From: JAHRAW01 sp965203265
GTDB lineage: Bacteria > Pseudomonadota > Gammaproteobacteria > Arenicellales > Poriferihabitantaceae
NCBI GenBank assembly: GCA_965203265.1
Contig: CBDBBV010000002.1
Coordinates: 2,170,001 to 2,234,000, forward strand
DNA length: 64,000 nucleotides
Direction: 5' to 3'
Below are positions 1 through 8,718 of this stretch, in pieces. The translations under genes and the position numbers were made by a program. Numbering within the stretch: the first letter of the stretch is position 1; each line of letters begins with the position of its first letter. The notes under the pieces are model-generated. The model was not told the DNA's origin. It did no database searches and saw only the letters and a list, made by a program, of their open reading frames with translations.

Positions 1-396
1 TGCCCCTTTTCGATTGAACCTTATCATCCCGTTGAAACCGGCTCGGTTGAGAAAAAGGAAATCCAATGGGCTATGTTTCTCATTGAACCGATCTCGCAAT
101 TTGTAATAGTGAGATTCTCCCTTATCCAATAGTTCGGCGCCCTCTCGCTCGAGGAATTGCCTGACAATTTCGGGTGTAATCCTGCCGTCATTGATTGCTT
201 GGTAAAAATCGACCAAATGTGGATTCGTATCGCATAGCAACGCATGTTTCGGCGCCAGACTGAAGGCAACCACTCCAGTGCCCATGAACGGCTCTATCCA
301 CCTTCCATCGAATTCATGCGGAACTATGCTGCCGATCCAGGGGACGAGTTTTGTCTTTATTCCTTGAGATTTAATCGGTGGAATAGTTACTTTCAT
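1..396 (-). CDS. Dam-family adenine methyltransferase (M.EcoRV-like), 3' end outside the window
   Basis: The ATG is at 396 and the frame is open to the left edge (about 132 codons), so the gene is partial. The N-terminus has a basic segment (KSQGIKTKLVPWI) followed by EPFMGTGVVAF, the AdoMet-binding motif I of D12-class (Dam-like) N6-adenine methyltransferases, then a FLNRAGFNG stretch typical of the same family. The ATG overlaps the stop of the upstream restriction gene by 4 bp (ATGA), so the two are probably translationally coupled. M.EcoRV is known to be a Dam relative, and the neighbour is EcoRV-like, so this is most likely the cognate methylase protecting GATATC. The catalytic DPPY motif lies beyond the window. 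Confidence 0.85.
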   Translation of the reverse strand, partial: MKVTIPPIKSQGIKTKLVPWIGSIVPHEFDGRWIEPFMGTGVVAFSLAPKHALLCDTNPHLVDFYQAINDGRITPEIVRQFLEREGAELLDKGESHYYKLRDRFNEKHSPLDFLFLNRAGFNGMIRFNRKGA

Positions 397-1247
397 GCTT
401 GGCCTCCATTCGGCTTCCTGTTGTGTTTTGGCACAATAAGGGATGGATCTCCTTTTCGGTATTCGACAAAATCTTTCAATGTATTTATTTTTTTGGTTTT
501 TCCTTTTTCGGCAGGAACAGTGATCTTGTTGTAATTCATCCAATAATCATCGAACCAGGATTCACCCAACTTGGAAAACATTCCATTCCCATTGATGATG
601 TCATCGATGTTGTTGATGCTGCCTATGTTGGCAGTATTTCCACTGCCGCTTTTATCGCTGGCTATTTTCCATTTTTCGACAACAAAAAATTGAAAATCTC
701 TCACAACAGACACAATAGATTGAATATCGTCTACATTGTATATTTTGTCCTCATCAATTTTCGAATCATCTACTCGATTGTAAATAATTCCCAAACAAAA
801 ATGACCCGAATACGAGCAGTAGGGGAATTGAATGTTTTTCGTACTAGTTCGATCTTCAAAATACTTGCCGTGGGAACCAAGAGTGAAACCATTACACAAA
901 TACGGCTTTGCAGGATTCCGGTAGGTGGTTTTGAAATCCACCGCAAATTTTATATCTTCATTATGGGTGCATACAAAAGAGAGGTCCGGATAATAGTTTT
1001 GGTGTTCGGCGAGAACGGCTTTATAGTCATGTTTTTTCGCAAAATTCATGATTTTCGGGAGTAAATGAATCTCAAGAATTTTCGATACGATTTTTGTATC
1101 CGAAGAAATCGCATAAACATTCTTGAAAACATCAATAAAGCCTTTGACGGCCCACTGACCATCTTGCGTGCATACATACTCTTGCAGCTCGCCGACAAAT
1201 TCTTTGAGTTGAGATTCGAATTTTCCTCTTGTTTCCATTTTCCTCAT
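393..1247 (-). CDS. EcoRV-family Type II restriction endonuclease
   Basis: The predicted protein has 284 aa. It resembles EcoRV, as I remember that sequence, over most of its length. The nuclease core is YPDLSF (Asp88) then AVDFKTTY (Asp104, Lys106). The Asp-Asp spacing of 16 residues equals that of EcoRV Asp74/Asp90/Lys92. Residues 200-211 (SGSGNTANIGSI) match the EcoRV recognition loop that reads the outer bases of GATATC, so the same target is predicted. The gene is AT-rich compared with its neighbours, which suggests transfer. It begins 5 bp after the lysA stop on the same strand and overlaps the methylase start by 4 bp. A second Met at 1238 is an alternative start. No controller gene is visible. 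Confidence 0.9.
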   Translation of the reverse strand: MRKMETRGKFESQLKEFVGELQEYVCTQDGQWAVKGFIDVFKNVYAISSDTKIVSKILEIHLLPKIMNFAKKHDYKAVLAEHQNYYPDLSFVCTHNEDIKFAVDFKTTYRNPAKPYLCNGFTLGSHGKYFEDRTSTKNIQFPYCSYSGHFCLGIIYNRVDDSKIDEDKIYNVDDIQSIVSVVRDFQFFVVEKWKIASDKSGSGNTANIGSINNIDDIINGNGMFSKLGESWFDDYWMNYNKITVPAEKGKTKKINTLKDFVEYRKGDPSLIVPKHNRKPNGGQA

Positions 1248-1252
1248 CTACT

Positions 1253-2542
1253 TTACCCAGAACCCCCCTCCGGCAAAACACACTCATCCCCATACAACGC
1301 CTCCAAAGACTCCCTCTTCCGCACAAGATGAAATTCATCCCCATCCACCATGACCTCGGCAGGGCGTGGGCGGGCGTTGTAGTTGGAGGCCATTGCCGCG
1401 CCGTAGGCGCCGGCGGTTCGGATGGCCAATAGGTCGGATTCGCGCACCTTCAGGCGGCGTGCCTTGCCGAGGAAGTCGCTACTCTCGCATACCGGTCCGA
1501 CCACATCGTACTCTATCGCTTCAGTCGCCTCCGCCTCCGCCTCGCTCTCCGGGCTACGCTCCACCTCGACGATTTCCTGATGCGCCTGATACAGCGCCGG
1601 GCGGATGAGGTCGTTCATGGCGGCGTCCACCACGCAGAAATCGGACGCCTCCCCCCGCTTCAGGTAGTTCACCCGGGTGAGCAGGATGCCGGCGTTGCCG
1701 ACGATCGCTCGTCCCGGTTCGATGATGACCGGCAGTTCCCCCCGGCGGGCGCGGATTTGTTCGACCAGGGCTGCGCCGTATTCGGCCGGGCTCGGTGGCG
1801 TTTCCCGGTGGTAGCGCACGCCCAGCCCGCCGCCGAAATCGATGTGTTCGACGGCGACGCCGATGGTTTCCAGATGATCGACGAAATCCAGCAGCCGCCG
1901 CAATGCGTCCCGATAGGGCGCCAGCTCGGTCAGTTGGGAGCCGATATGACAGGCGACGCCGACTATGCGGATATGGGGGTCGGCCAGCGCTTGGCGGTAT
2001 ACCTCCAGAGCGGGCGCTTCCGCCAAGCCGAATTTGCTCTCGCGCAGGCCGGTGGAAATGTACGGGTGGGTGTTGGCGTCCACATTCGGGTTGAGCCGCA
2101 CCGAGATGGGGGCAACCATCTCCCGCGCCCGGGCGAGATCGCTCAGGCGGCGCAGTTCTCCGGGGGATTCGATGTTGAAGCAGCCGATTCCGGCGTCGAG
2201 AGCTTCGCGAATTTCCCAACCCTGCTTGCCGACTCCGGAAAAGATGGTTTTCGCCGGTTCGCCGCCGGCTGCGATCACGCGGCGCAGTTCGCCGCCGGAG
2301 ACGATGTCGAAGCCGGAACCCAATCTGGCGAGCAGGTTGAGCACCGCCAGATTGCCGTTGGCCTTGACCGCGTAGCAGATGCGATGGGGATGGTCGCCGA
2401 GGGCGTCGTCGAAGGCGCGCCAGTGTCGTTCGAGGGTGGCGCGCGAATACACATAGCAGGGGGTGCCGAAGCGCGCCGCGATTTCCCGTAGGGGCACCTG
2501 CTCCGCATGCAGATGCCCGTCGATGTGGTGGAAGTGATCCAT
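1253..2542 (-). CDS. lysA: diaminopimelate decarboxylase
   Basis: This 429-aa fold type III PLP enzyme decarboxylates meso-diaminopimelate to L-lysine, the last step of lysine synthesis. Visible motifs are ICYAVKANGN with the PLP-binding lysine at about residue 60, HIGSQ, the GGGLGV phosphate-binding loop and CESSDFLG, whose cysteine closes the active site across the dimer. The frame extends upstream, but that stretch is proline- and arginine-rich and unlike the family. The ATG at 2542 (MDHFHHIDGHLHAE) fits known LysA N-termini. The gene lies 34 bp after the small lipoprotein gene lptM, an arrangement common in Gammaproteobacteria. The EcoRV-like RM pair follows without a visible terminator. 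Confidence 0.95.
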   Translation of the reverse strand: MDHFHHIDGHLHAEQVPLREIAARFGTPCYVYSRATLERHWRAFDDALGDHPHRICYAVKANGNLAVLNLLARLGSGFDIVSGGELRRVIAAGGEPAKTIFSGVGKQGWEIREALDAGIGCFNIESPGELRRLSDLARAREMVAPISVRLNPNVDANTHPYISTGLRESKFGLAEAPALEVYRQALADPHIRIVGVACHIGSQLTELAPYRDALRRLLDFVDHLETIGVAVEHIDFGGGLGVRYHRETPPSPAEYGAALVEQIRARRGELPVIIEPGRAIVGNAGILLTRVNYLKRGEASDFCVVDAAMNDLIRPALYQAHQEIVEVERSPESEAEAEATEAIEYDVVGPVCESSDFLGKARRLKVRESDLLAIRTAGAYGAAMASNYNARPRPAEVMVDGDEFHLVRKRESLEALYGDECVLPEGGSG

Positions 2543-2576
2543 GCTCGGCTCGCCTGCCGTCGCCGCGGTCGGGCGG

Positions 2577-2789
2577 CTATTCGGTGGCGGCGGCGGCGGT
2601 GCCCGGACGCGCTGTGCCGGCCGTGGCCGCAGGCGCAGGCGGCTGGGCGCCATCGGTTTGCGGCAGGTACAACGGCCCGCTCTGGCCACAGGCGGCCAGC
2701 AGCAGCAAGCCGCCCAGCGCCCCCAGCACCCCCACCACCAGATGAAGCGGAAGCGATCTACTCAGCGGCTGCCTCGCCTCGCTGCCCAT
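2577..2789 (-). CDS. lptM: small LptM/YifL-type lipoprotein
   Basis: This is a 70-aa protein with a hydrophobic N-terminal segment ending in the lipobox LLAAC, followed by GQSGPLYLP. That is the hallmark of the YifL family, renamed LptM because it helps the LptD outer-membrane LPS translocon to mature. The cysteine at about residue 34 should be lipidated. The rest is a Pro/Ala/Thr-rich tail. The n-region is long (about 15 residues), so a start further inside is possible, but the ATG overlaps the argH stop as TGATG, which supports coupling. Its usual neighbour is lysA or dapF, as here. Confidence 0.85.
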   Translation of the reverse strand: MGSEARQPLSRSLPLHLVVGVLGALGGLLLLAACGQSGPLYLPQTDGAQPPAPAATAGTARPGTAAAATE

Positions 2790-4183
2790 CAATCCAACTC
2801 TCGGCAATCCAGCCTGCGCAACGCCTGCTTCGCCGCCTGCGCGACTTGCTTGGGCGCGGTGCCGCCAATGTGGTCGCGGGCGGCAACCGAGCCTTCCAGA
2901 GTCAGCGTGCGAAACACATCCTGCTCGATCGCCGGGCTGAATTTCACCAGATCGGCCAGCTCGACCTGCGCCAATTCCAAGCCGTTTTCCAGCGCGAAAC
3001 TCACGATTTTGCCGGCCACCTCGTGGGCATCGCGGAAGGGCACATTCTTGCCCACCAGATAATCGGCCAGATCGGTCGCGGTCGGGCAGCCGCGCGCCGC
3101 CGCCGTGCGCATGGCCTGCCGATTCACCGTCATCTGCGCCAGCATGGCGGCAAACACCTCGACGCACAGCAGCAGCGTATCGACACTGTCGAACAACGGC
3201 TCCTTGTCCTCCTGATTGTCGCGGTTGTACGCCAGCGGCTGCGCCTTCATCAGCATCAGCAGGGCGGCGAGATTGCCGTTCACGCGGGCGCATTTGCCGC
3301 GCACCAGTTCGGCCACATCGGGGTTCTTCTTCTGCGGCATGATGCTGGAGCCGGTGCGGAAGCCGTCTCCCAGATCGACAAAATCGAAGGCCTGAGACGA
3401 CCACAACACGATTTCCTCGGCCATGCGCGACAGGTGCACCATCAGCAGGGCGGCATGGGCGTTGAATTCGATGGCGAAATCCCGGTCGGCAACCGCGTCC
3501 AGAGAGTTGCGGCAGACGCCCTCGAAACCCAGCTCCGTAGCGGTCATCTGCCGATCGATGGCAAAGCCGGTGCCCGCCAACGCCGCGCTGCCGAGCGGGG
3601 AAACATTCACCCGCCCACGGCATTCGCGCAACCGCTCGTAGTCGCGCTGCAGCATTTCATTCCACGCCAGCAGATGGTGACCCAGAGTAACCGGCTGGGC
3701 GCTTTGCAGGTGGGTGAATCCGGGCATGATGGTGGCCGCCTCGGCGTCCGCCCGCTCCACCAAAACGCGCTGCAACGCCCCCAGCCCCCGGCAAATCTCG
3801 TCCAGCTGCTCGCGCAGATACAGGCGGATGTCGGTCGCGATCTGATCGTTGCGCGAGCGCGCGGTGTGCAGTTTCTTGCCGGCGTCGCCGATCAGTTCGA
3901 CCAGCGCCGACTCGATGTTCATATGAATATCTTCGAGGGACTCGCGCCAGTGGAATTCGCCCCGTTCGATCTGTTGCCGGATGGTGTCGAGGCCGCGTTC
4001 GATGTCGGCGAATTCCTCGGCGCTCAGCACGCCGACCGCGGCCAGCATTCGGGCATGGGCGACGGAGCCGAGGATGTCGTGGCGGTACAGGCGCCGGTCG
4101 AAACCGATGGAAGCGGAAAACGCCTCCATGAGCGAGTCGGTCTGCCCGCGAAAGCGGCCGCCCCAGGGTTTTTTCCGCGTCAT
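2789..4183 (-). CDS. argH: argininosuccinate lyase
   Basis: The 464-aa enzyme cleaves argininosuccinate to arginine and fumarate in arginine synthesis (fumarase/aspartase superfamily, homotetramer). The start MTRKKPWGGRFRG is typical. ARSRNDQIATD and the signature GSSIMPQKKNPD, the flexible loop carrying the catalytic serine, are intact. Length is normal for the family. The gene lies 107 bp after aroB and runs directly into lptM with a 1-bp overlap. A TATAAT box in the aroB-argH gap may give it its own promoter. Confidence 0.96.
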   Translation of the reverse strand: MTRKKPWGGRFRGQTDSLMEAFSASIGFDRRLYRHDILGSVAHARMLAAVGVLSAEEFADIERGLDTIRQQIERGEFHWRESLEDIHMNIESALVELIGDAGKKLHTARSRNDQIATDIRLYLREQLDEICRGLGALQRVLVERADAEAATIMPGFTHLQSAQPVTLGHHLLAWNEMLQRDYERLRECRGRVNVSPLGSAALAGTGFAIDRQMTATELGFEGVCRNSLDAVADRDFAIEFNAHAALLMVHLSRMAEEIVLWSSQAFDFVDLGDGFRTGSSIMPQKKNPDVAELVRGKCARVNGNLAALLMLMKAQPLAYNRDNQEDKEPLFDSVDTLLLCVEVFAAMLAQMTVNRQAMRTAAARGCPTATDLADYLVGKNVPFRDAHEVAGKIVSFALENGLELAQVELADLVKFSPAIEQDVFRTLTLEGSVAARDHIGGTAPKQVAQAAKQALRRLDCRELD

Positions 4184-4264
4184 CGGCGAGCCAGCCGGAT
4201 GGTTGAGCCGAGTGGGGCGGCAACCCCCCGGCGATTGTCATCGAATGCCATAGCCATTATGCGG

Positions 4265-4270
4265 ATTATA
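4265..4270 (-). promoter_or_regulatory. possible -10 box of an argH promoter
   Basis: TATAAT reads on the minus strand in the 107-bp gap between aroB and argH, about 80 nt before the argH ATG. No good -35 box lies at the expected distance, so this is a weak call. Confidence 0.35.
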
Positions 4271-4290
4271 GTCGCTGGCCGCCGGGCGTA

Positions 4291-5385
4291 CTATGCGGCG
4301 GTGAAATGCGCCACGGTGCGCGCCAGCGCGGGCGCGGGATAGTCGGCGACGATTTCGCACTGGCCGATGGCCGTGGGCAGCACCAGCCGCACGCGACCGT
4401 CGCGCACCTTCTTGTCCACCCGCATCAACTCCAGCATCCTCGCAGAAGACAAGCCGGTGAAGGGCGCGACGGGCAGGCAGGCAGCCTCCAGCAATCCGGT
4501 TATGCGCGCGCCCGCCTCGGCGGACAGCCAGCCCAGCTGCGTGGACAGATGAGCCGCCATGACCATCCCCGTGGCGACCGCTTCGCCGTGCAGCCATTGG
4601 CCATACCCGGCGCCGGTTTCGATGGCGTGGGCGAAGGTGTGGCCGAGGTTGAGCAGGGCGCGGGCGCCGCCGCCGACGCCGTCTTCGCGTTCGTCTCGCT
4701 CGATGATCTTCGCCTTGTTGACGCAGGATCGTTCGATGATGTGCTCCAGCGCCTGCGGGTCGCGCGCCAGAACAGATTCGATGTGATCCTCCAACCAAGC
4801 GAAGAATTCGGCATCGTTGATCACTCCGTACTTGATGACCTCCGCCATGCCGGCGGAAAACTGCCGGGGCGGTAGCGTGTCCAACGTAGCGGTGTCGGCG
4901 AGCACCCGACGCGGTTGGTGGAAGGCGCCGATCATGTTCTTGCCGAGGGGATGATTCACGCCGGTCTTGCCGCCCACCGAGGAATCCACCTGCGCCAGCA
5001 AGGTGGTGGGCAGCTGAATGAAGGCCACGCCGCGCTGATAGCAGGCGGCGGCGAATCCGGCCATATCGCCGACCACGCCGCCGCCGAGGGCGATCAGGGT
5101 TACCGCGCGATCGCACGGCGTGCTCAGCAGCCGTTCGAGAATACCTTCGAGGCCGGCAAGATTCTTGTGGGATTCGCCGGACGGCAGGATGTGAGTGATC
5201 ACCTGCTTGCCCGCGAGCGCCCGGCGCACCGGTTGCAGATAGAGCGGCGCCACCACCTCGTCGGTGACCACGCACGCCTGCCGGCTGGCAATCCACGGCA
5301 CGATTTCCTCCTGCCGAGACAGCAGGCCGCGCCCGATGCGCACTTGATAGGCGCGTGCGCCGAGGTCGATGTCAACGGTTTTCAT
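4291..5385 (-). CDS. aroB: 3-dehydroquinate synthase
   Basis: The 364-aa NAD- and zinc-dependent enzyme converts DAHP to 3-dehydroquinate, the second step of the shikimate pathway. Visible features are the nucleotide-binding GGGVVGDMAGFAA, the LPTTLLAQVDSSVGGKTGVN block that contacts substrate phosphate, and LNLGHTFAHAIE with a metal-ligand histidine. Length is normal. The ATG overlaps the aroK stop by 4 bp (ATGA), giving the classic aroKB operon. Confidence 0.97.
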   Translation of the reverse strand: MKTVDIDLGARAYQVRIGRGLLSRQEEIVPWIASRQACVVTDEVVAPLYLQPVRRALAGKQVITHILPSGESHKNLAGLEGILERLLSTPCDRAVTLIALGGGVVGDMAGFAAACYQRGVAFIQLPTTLLAQVDSSVGGKTGVNHPLGKNMIGAFHQPRRVLADTATLDTLPPRQFSAGMAEVIKYGVINDAEFFAWLEDHIESVLARDPQALEHIIERSCVNKAKIIERDEREDGVGGGARALLNLGHTFAHAIETGAGYGQWLHGEAVATGMVMAAHLSTQLGWLSAEAGARITGLLEAACLPVAPFTGLSSARMLELMRVDKKVRDGRVRLVLPTAIGQCEIVADYPAPALARTVAHFTAA

Positions 5386-5912
5386 CGGCTTTCAACAGTT
5401 TCATCGGACTGTAGCAGGGCGTGTATCTCGGCCGCCGTTCGGCTTGCGGATTCGGCGCGCACTTCGACTATGTGGTCGGCCTCGGCGGCGTACAGCGGGG
5501 CGCGTTGTTCGAGCAACTGCGCCAGTTTTTCCTTCGGCTGCGGCGCATCCAGAAGCGGGCGGCCGCGGCTTTCGCGCAGGCGGCTCCACAGCAGTTCCAG
5601 CGGGGCGCGCATGTAGATCACCACGCCGGATTTGCGCATCGCCCGGCGATTCTCTTCCCGCAGGATGATTCCCCCGCCGGTGGCGACGACCAGGCCCGTG
5701 GTTCCAGCGGTTTCCGCCAGCAATTTCGCTTCCCGCTCGCGGAAGCCGGATTCGCCCTCGATCTCGAATATGTGGCTGACCGATACGCCGGTGCGTTCCT
5801 CCAGAGCGCGATCGGTGTCGAGGAATTGCCAACGCAACAGCTCGGCCAAGCGGCGACCCGCGGTGGTCTTGCCCGAACCCATCGGGCCGATCAGGTAGAT
5901 GTTGCCGCGCAA
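5382..5912 (-). CDS. aroK: shikimate kinase
   Basis: This 176-aa P-loop kinase phosphorylates shikimate at the 3-hydroxyl. The Walker A is GPMGSGKTT near residue 10. The DTDRALEERTGVSV segment binds shikimate and Mg2+, followed by GGGII, a substrate contact. It is the first gene of the minus-strand run aroK-aroB-argH-lptM-lysA and is divergent from mrcA. In many Gammaproteobacteria pilMNOPQ sits between mrcA and aroK. Here only about 250 bp separate them. Confidence 0.96.
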   Translation of the reverse strand: MRGNIYLIGPMGSGKTTAGRRLAELLRWQFLDTDRALEERTGVSVSHIFEIEGESGFREREAKLLAETAGTTGLVVATGGGIILREENRRAMRKSGVVIYMRAPLELLWSRLRESRGRPLLDAPQPKEKLAQLLEQRAPLYAAEADHIVEVRAESASRTAAEIHALLQSDETVESR

Positions 5913-6054
5913 GGGTATTCAACGGCGAGCGGCGCGCCGGAGGGGGGAACCGCGCCTCGCGGGGGGGCGGTCTGTGGATTCAGTCATTATGGCGTCTCGT
6001 CGTGTTTTGCGGTGTGCGCCGCGCCGGTCATCCGATTGGCGGGCGGGATGGCGC

Positions 6055-6060
6055 TATAAT
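6055..6060 (+). promoter_or_regulatory. possible -10 box for mrcA
   Basis: A perfect TATAAT lies about 100 nt upstream of the mrcA ATG in the aroK-mrcA divergent spacer. The nearest -35-like hexamer (TTGGCG) is too close, with a 13-nt spacer, so the -35 is unassigned. Confidence 0.4.
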
Positions 6061-6163
6061 AACCCGCGGCGGCGCGCGCCGGAAAGAATTTCCCGTGAAC
6101 CAACATGCCGCGTTCACAATAACCAACCCCAACCAAGCAACCAAGCCCAACCAAGCCGACTCG

Positions 6164-8680
6164 ATGAAATTATTCCTGAAAATTCTGCGGCAAGCGATCA
6201 TCTGGGGCTTGTCGCTGAGCGCCGCTATGGGCATCGGGTTTTTGTTGTACGCCGCAACCCTGCTGCCGCAGCTGCCCACCATCGCGGAAATCCGGCAAGT
6301 TCCCCTGAACATCCCCCTGCGCATCTACAACCGCGATGATCAACTGATCGCGGAATACGGCAACGAGCGGCGCATACCGGTGTCGCTGGACGACACCCCG
6401 ACCTTGCTCATCAACGCCATTCTGGCGACCGAGGACGATCGCTTCTACCACCACACCGGCGTCGATGTTCTCGGCATCCTGCGCGCCGGTTGGAACAATC
6501 TGCGCGATCGCTCGCGCGGTCAGGGGGCGAGCACCATCACCATGCAGGTCGCGCGCAATTTCTTTCTCACGCCGGAGAAAACATATATTCGCAAGATCAA
6601 GGAAATTCTGCTCGCCTTCCAAATGGAGCGCGCCCTGACCAAGGATGAAATTCTGGAGTTGTATCTCAACAAAATTTTCCTCGGCCAGCGCGCATATGGC
6701 TTCGCCGCCGCCGCGCAGATCTATTACGGGGTCGAGCTCGCCGATCTGAGCGTGCCCGAAATCGCCATGCTGGCCGGGCTGCCCAAGGCGCCTTCGCGCG
6801 ACAACCCCATCACCAATCCCCAACGAGCCGCCGAGCGCCGGGATCATGTACTCAAGCGCCTCTACCAACGGGGATGGATCGACGAATTCAGCTACAACGC
6901 GGCGATTCAAGCGCCGGTTACCGCGGCGCGGCATATCGCCGATGTGGTGGATGCGCCAGCGCCGTTTGTCGCCGAAATGGCGCATCGATTGATGTTGGAG
7001 AGATTCGGCGAGAGCGTGTATAGGGCGGGCTACAAGGTGATTCTGACCATCGACGGCGAATATCAGTCCGAGGCCGATGAGGCGCTGCGCAAGGGCTTGC
7101 TCGATTACGACCGGCGGCATGGTTTTCGCGGCCCCCTCGACAACCTGAAATTGGACGAGTACACACCGGAGTCCCTCGCCGAGGCGTTGCAGCAGTATCC
7201 GAAGAGCAGGGAGTTGCTGCCGGCGGTGGTGCTGGAAAACGATGAGCAGGCGGTTACCGCGCTCATCCGTTCCGGCGAGACCATCCACATCGACTGGGCG
7301 CGGCTCAAGTGGGCCAAAGCCTATCGCACGCCCAACACCATCGGGCCGGAACCCACCGCCGCCGGCGAGATCGTCCAGCCCGGCGACATCGTCCATGTTT
7401 CGCAGTCGCCGGCGAACGGCGAATGGCGGCTGGATCAACTGCCGGCGGTGTCCGGCGCGCTGGTCAGTCTGGACACCCACACGGGCGCCATCCTCGCCCT
7501 CACCGGCGGCTTCGACTATTACCTGAGCAAGTTCAATCGGGCGACTCAGGCGCAACGCCAACCCGGATCGAACATCAAGCCGTTCATCTATTCCGCCGCC
7601 CTCGAACACGGCTTCACCGCCGGCAGTCTGGTGAGCGCGGCGCCCATCGTGGTCGAGGACAATCTCGAAGGGGTGTGGCGGCCACAGAATTACAGCCGGA
7701 GATTCTTCGGCCCCACGCGGTTGCGCGAGGCGTTGAGTCTTTCCCTGAATCTGGTTTCGGTGCGTTTGGTGCGCGCTATGGGCGTCGATGCAACCATCCA
7801 CCATCTGGCAAAGTTCGGCTTCGACTCCGACCGCCTGCCGCGCGGCCTCTCCCTCGCTCTGGGTAGCACCACGGCCACCCCCCTCGACCTCGCCGCCGGT
7901 TTCGCCGTATTCGCCAACGGCGGGCGACGCATAACGCCCTATCTGATCGAACGGGTCATCGACAAGGACGGCAATGAGATTGCGCTGAATCCGGATGAAT
8001 GTGTTGATTGTCCGGTGGAAGATGGTGTTGAGGATGATTCGGTGGCCGACGCCGCCGCCGAAGAGGCGGAAGGGGAAACTGCGCTAGACGATAACGAAGA
8101 AGAACCCGCCCAAGCAGACGAAGAGGATGGTGAAGCCGCGCCAATCGCCATCGGGGAAGAAGAAATCACAGCGGACGCCATCGAAAAAGATCGAGCCATT
8201 TCCGAGCAAAACGCATTCCTAGTCACCAACCTGCTACAACAAGTCATCCAAACCGGCACCGGGCGGCGCGCGTTGGCACTGCAACGCAACGACCTAGCCG
8301 GCAAAACCGGCACCACCAACGACTATCGAGACGCATGGTTCTCCGGCTTCAACCCGGACATCGTCACCACGGTATTCGTCGGCTTCGACAACCCCTCCCA
8401 CCTCGGCCGCCGCGAATCCGGCGCCGTCGCCGCCCTGCCCATCTGGGTGGACTACATGGGCGCAGTACTCGACGACTTCCCGGAACGAGAACAAACCCCA
8501 CCACCGGGCATCACCACCCGATTCATCAACCGAACCAGCGGTCAACCAACTAGCGAGGATGATCCGGAAGGTTATTTCGAATACTACTTGGAGGGCACGG
8601 AACCGGTGGTTGGGGATCGTGTTGGAGGGGGGGTGTCCGGTGGGTCGGGGGAGGGGGAGGAATCGGATAGTTTGTTTTAG
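6164..8680 (+). CDS. mrcA: penicillin-binding protein 1A (bifunctional glycosyltransferase/transpeptidase)
   Basis: The 838-aa class A PBP polymerises lipid II and cross-links peptidoglycan. ATG 6164 (MKLFLKILRQ) is chosen because it precedes one N-terminal membrane anchor (about residues 10-32). The upstream extension is low-complexity. The GT51 domain shows ATEDDRFYHHTGVD and QGASTITMQVARNFF. The transpeptidase has GSNIKPF (Ser469 nucleophile), an SLN motif and KTGTT (Lys714). Between them sits an unusually acidic insert at about residues 610-670, rich in Glu, Asp and Ala, which is not conserved in E. coli PBP1A. The tail is Gly/Ser/Glu-rich. The gene is divergent from aroK. Confidence 0.95.
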   Translation: MKLFLKILRQAIIWGLSLSAAMGIGFLLYAATLLPQLPTIAEIRQVPLNIPLRIYNRDDQLIAEYGNERRIPVSLDDTPTLLINAILATEDDRFYHHTGVDVLGILRAGWNNLRDRSRGQGASTITMQVARNFFLTPEKTYIRKIKEILLAFQMERALTKDEILELYLNKIFLGQRAYGFAAAAQIYYGVELADLSVPEIAMLAGLPKAPSRDNPITNPQRAAERRDHVLKRLYQRGWIDEFSYNAAIQAPVTAARHIADVVDAPAPFVAEMAHRLMLERFGESVYRAGYKVILTIDGEYQSEADEALRKGLLDYDRRHGFRGPLDNLKLDEYTPESLAEALQQYPKSRELLPAVVLENDEQAVTALIRSGETIHIDWARLKWAKAYRTPNTIGPEPTAAGEIVQPGDIVHVSQSPANGEWRLDQLPAVSGALVSLDTHTGAILALTGGFDYYLSKFNRATQAQRQPGSNIKPFIYSAALEHGFTAGSLVSAAPIVVEDNLEGVWRPQNYSRRFFGPTRLREALSLSLNLVSVRLVRAMGVDATIHHLAKFGFDSDRLPRGLSLALGSTTATPLDLAAGFAVFANGGRRITPYLIERVIDKDGNEIALNPDECVDCPVEDGVEDDSVADAAAEEAEGETALDDNEEEPAQADEEDGEAAPIAIGEEEITADAIEKDRAISEQNAFLVTNLLQQVIQTGTGRRALALQRNDLAGKTGTTNDYRDAWFSGFNPDIVTTVFVGFDNPSHLGRRESGAVAALPIWVDYMGAVLDDFPEREQTPPPGITTRFINRTSGQPTSEDDPEGYFEYYLEGTEPVVGDRVGGGVSGGSGEGEESDSLF

Positions 8681-8718
8681 CCAGATCGCGACATCAATCA
8701 TTACGACACCACGACATC

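Noticed and set aside
2577..3623. A 348-codon minus-strand frame overlapping argH
   Set aside because: Only its last 70 codons are real (lptM, from 2789). The rest is argH in another frame.
2507..4342. A 611-codon open frame antisense to argH
   Set aside because: It is the mirror frame of argH, whose motifs are unmistakable. Composition (Arg, Gln, Ala, His) is typical of antisense frames in GC-rich DNA. The same applies to long frames opposite lysA, mrcA, glyS, the TPP enzyme and glmS.
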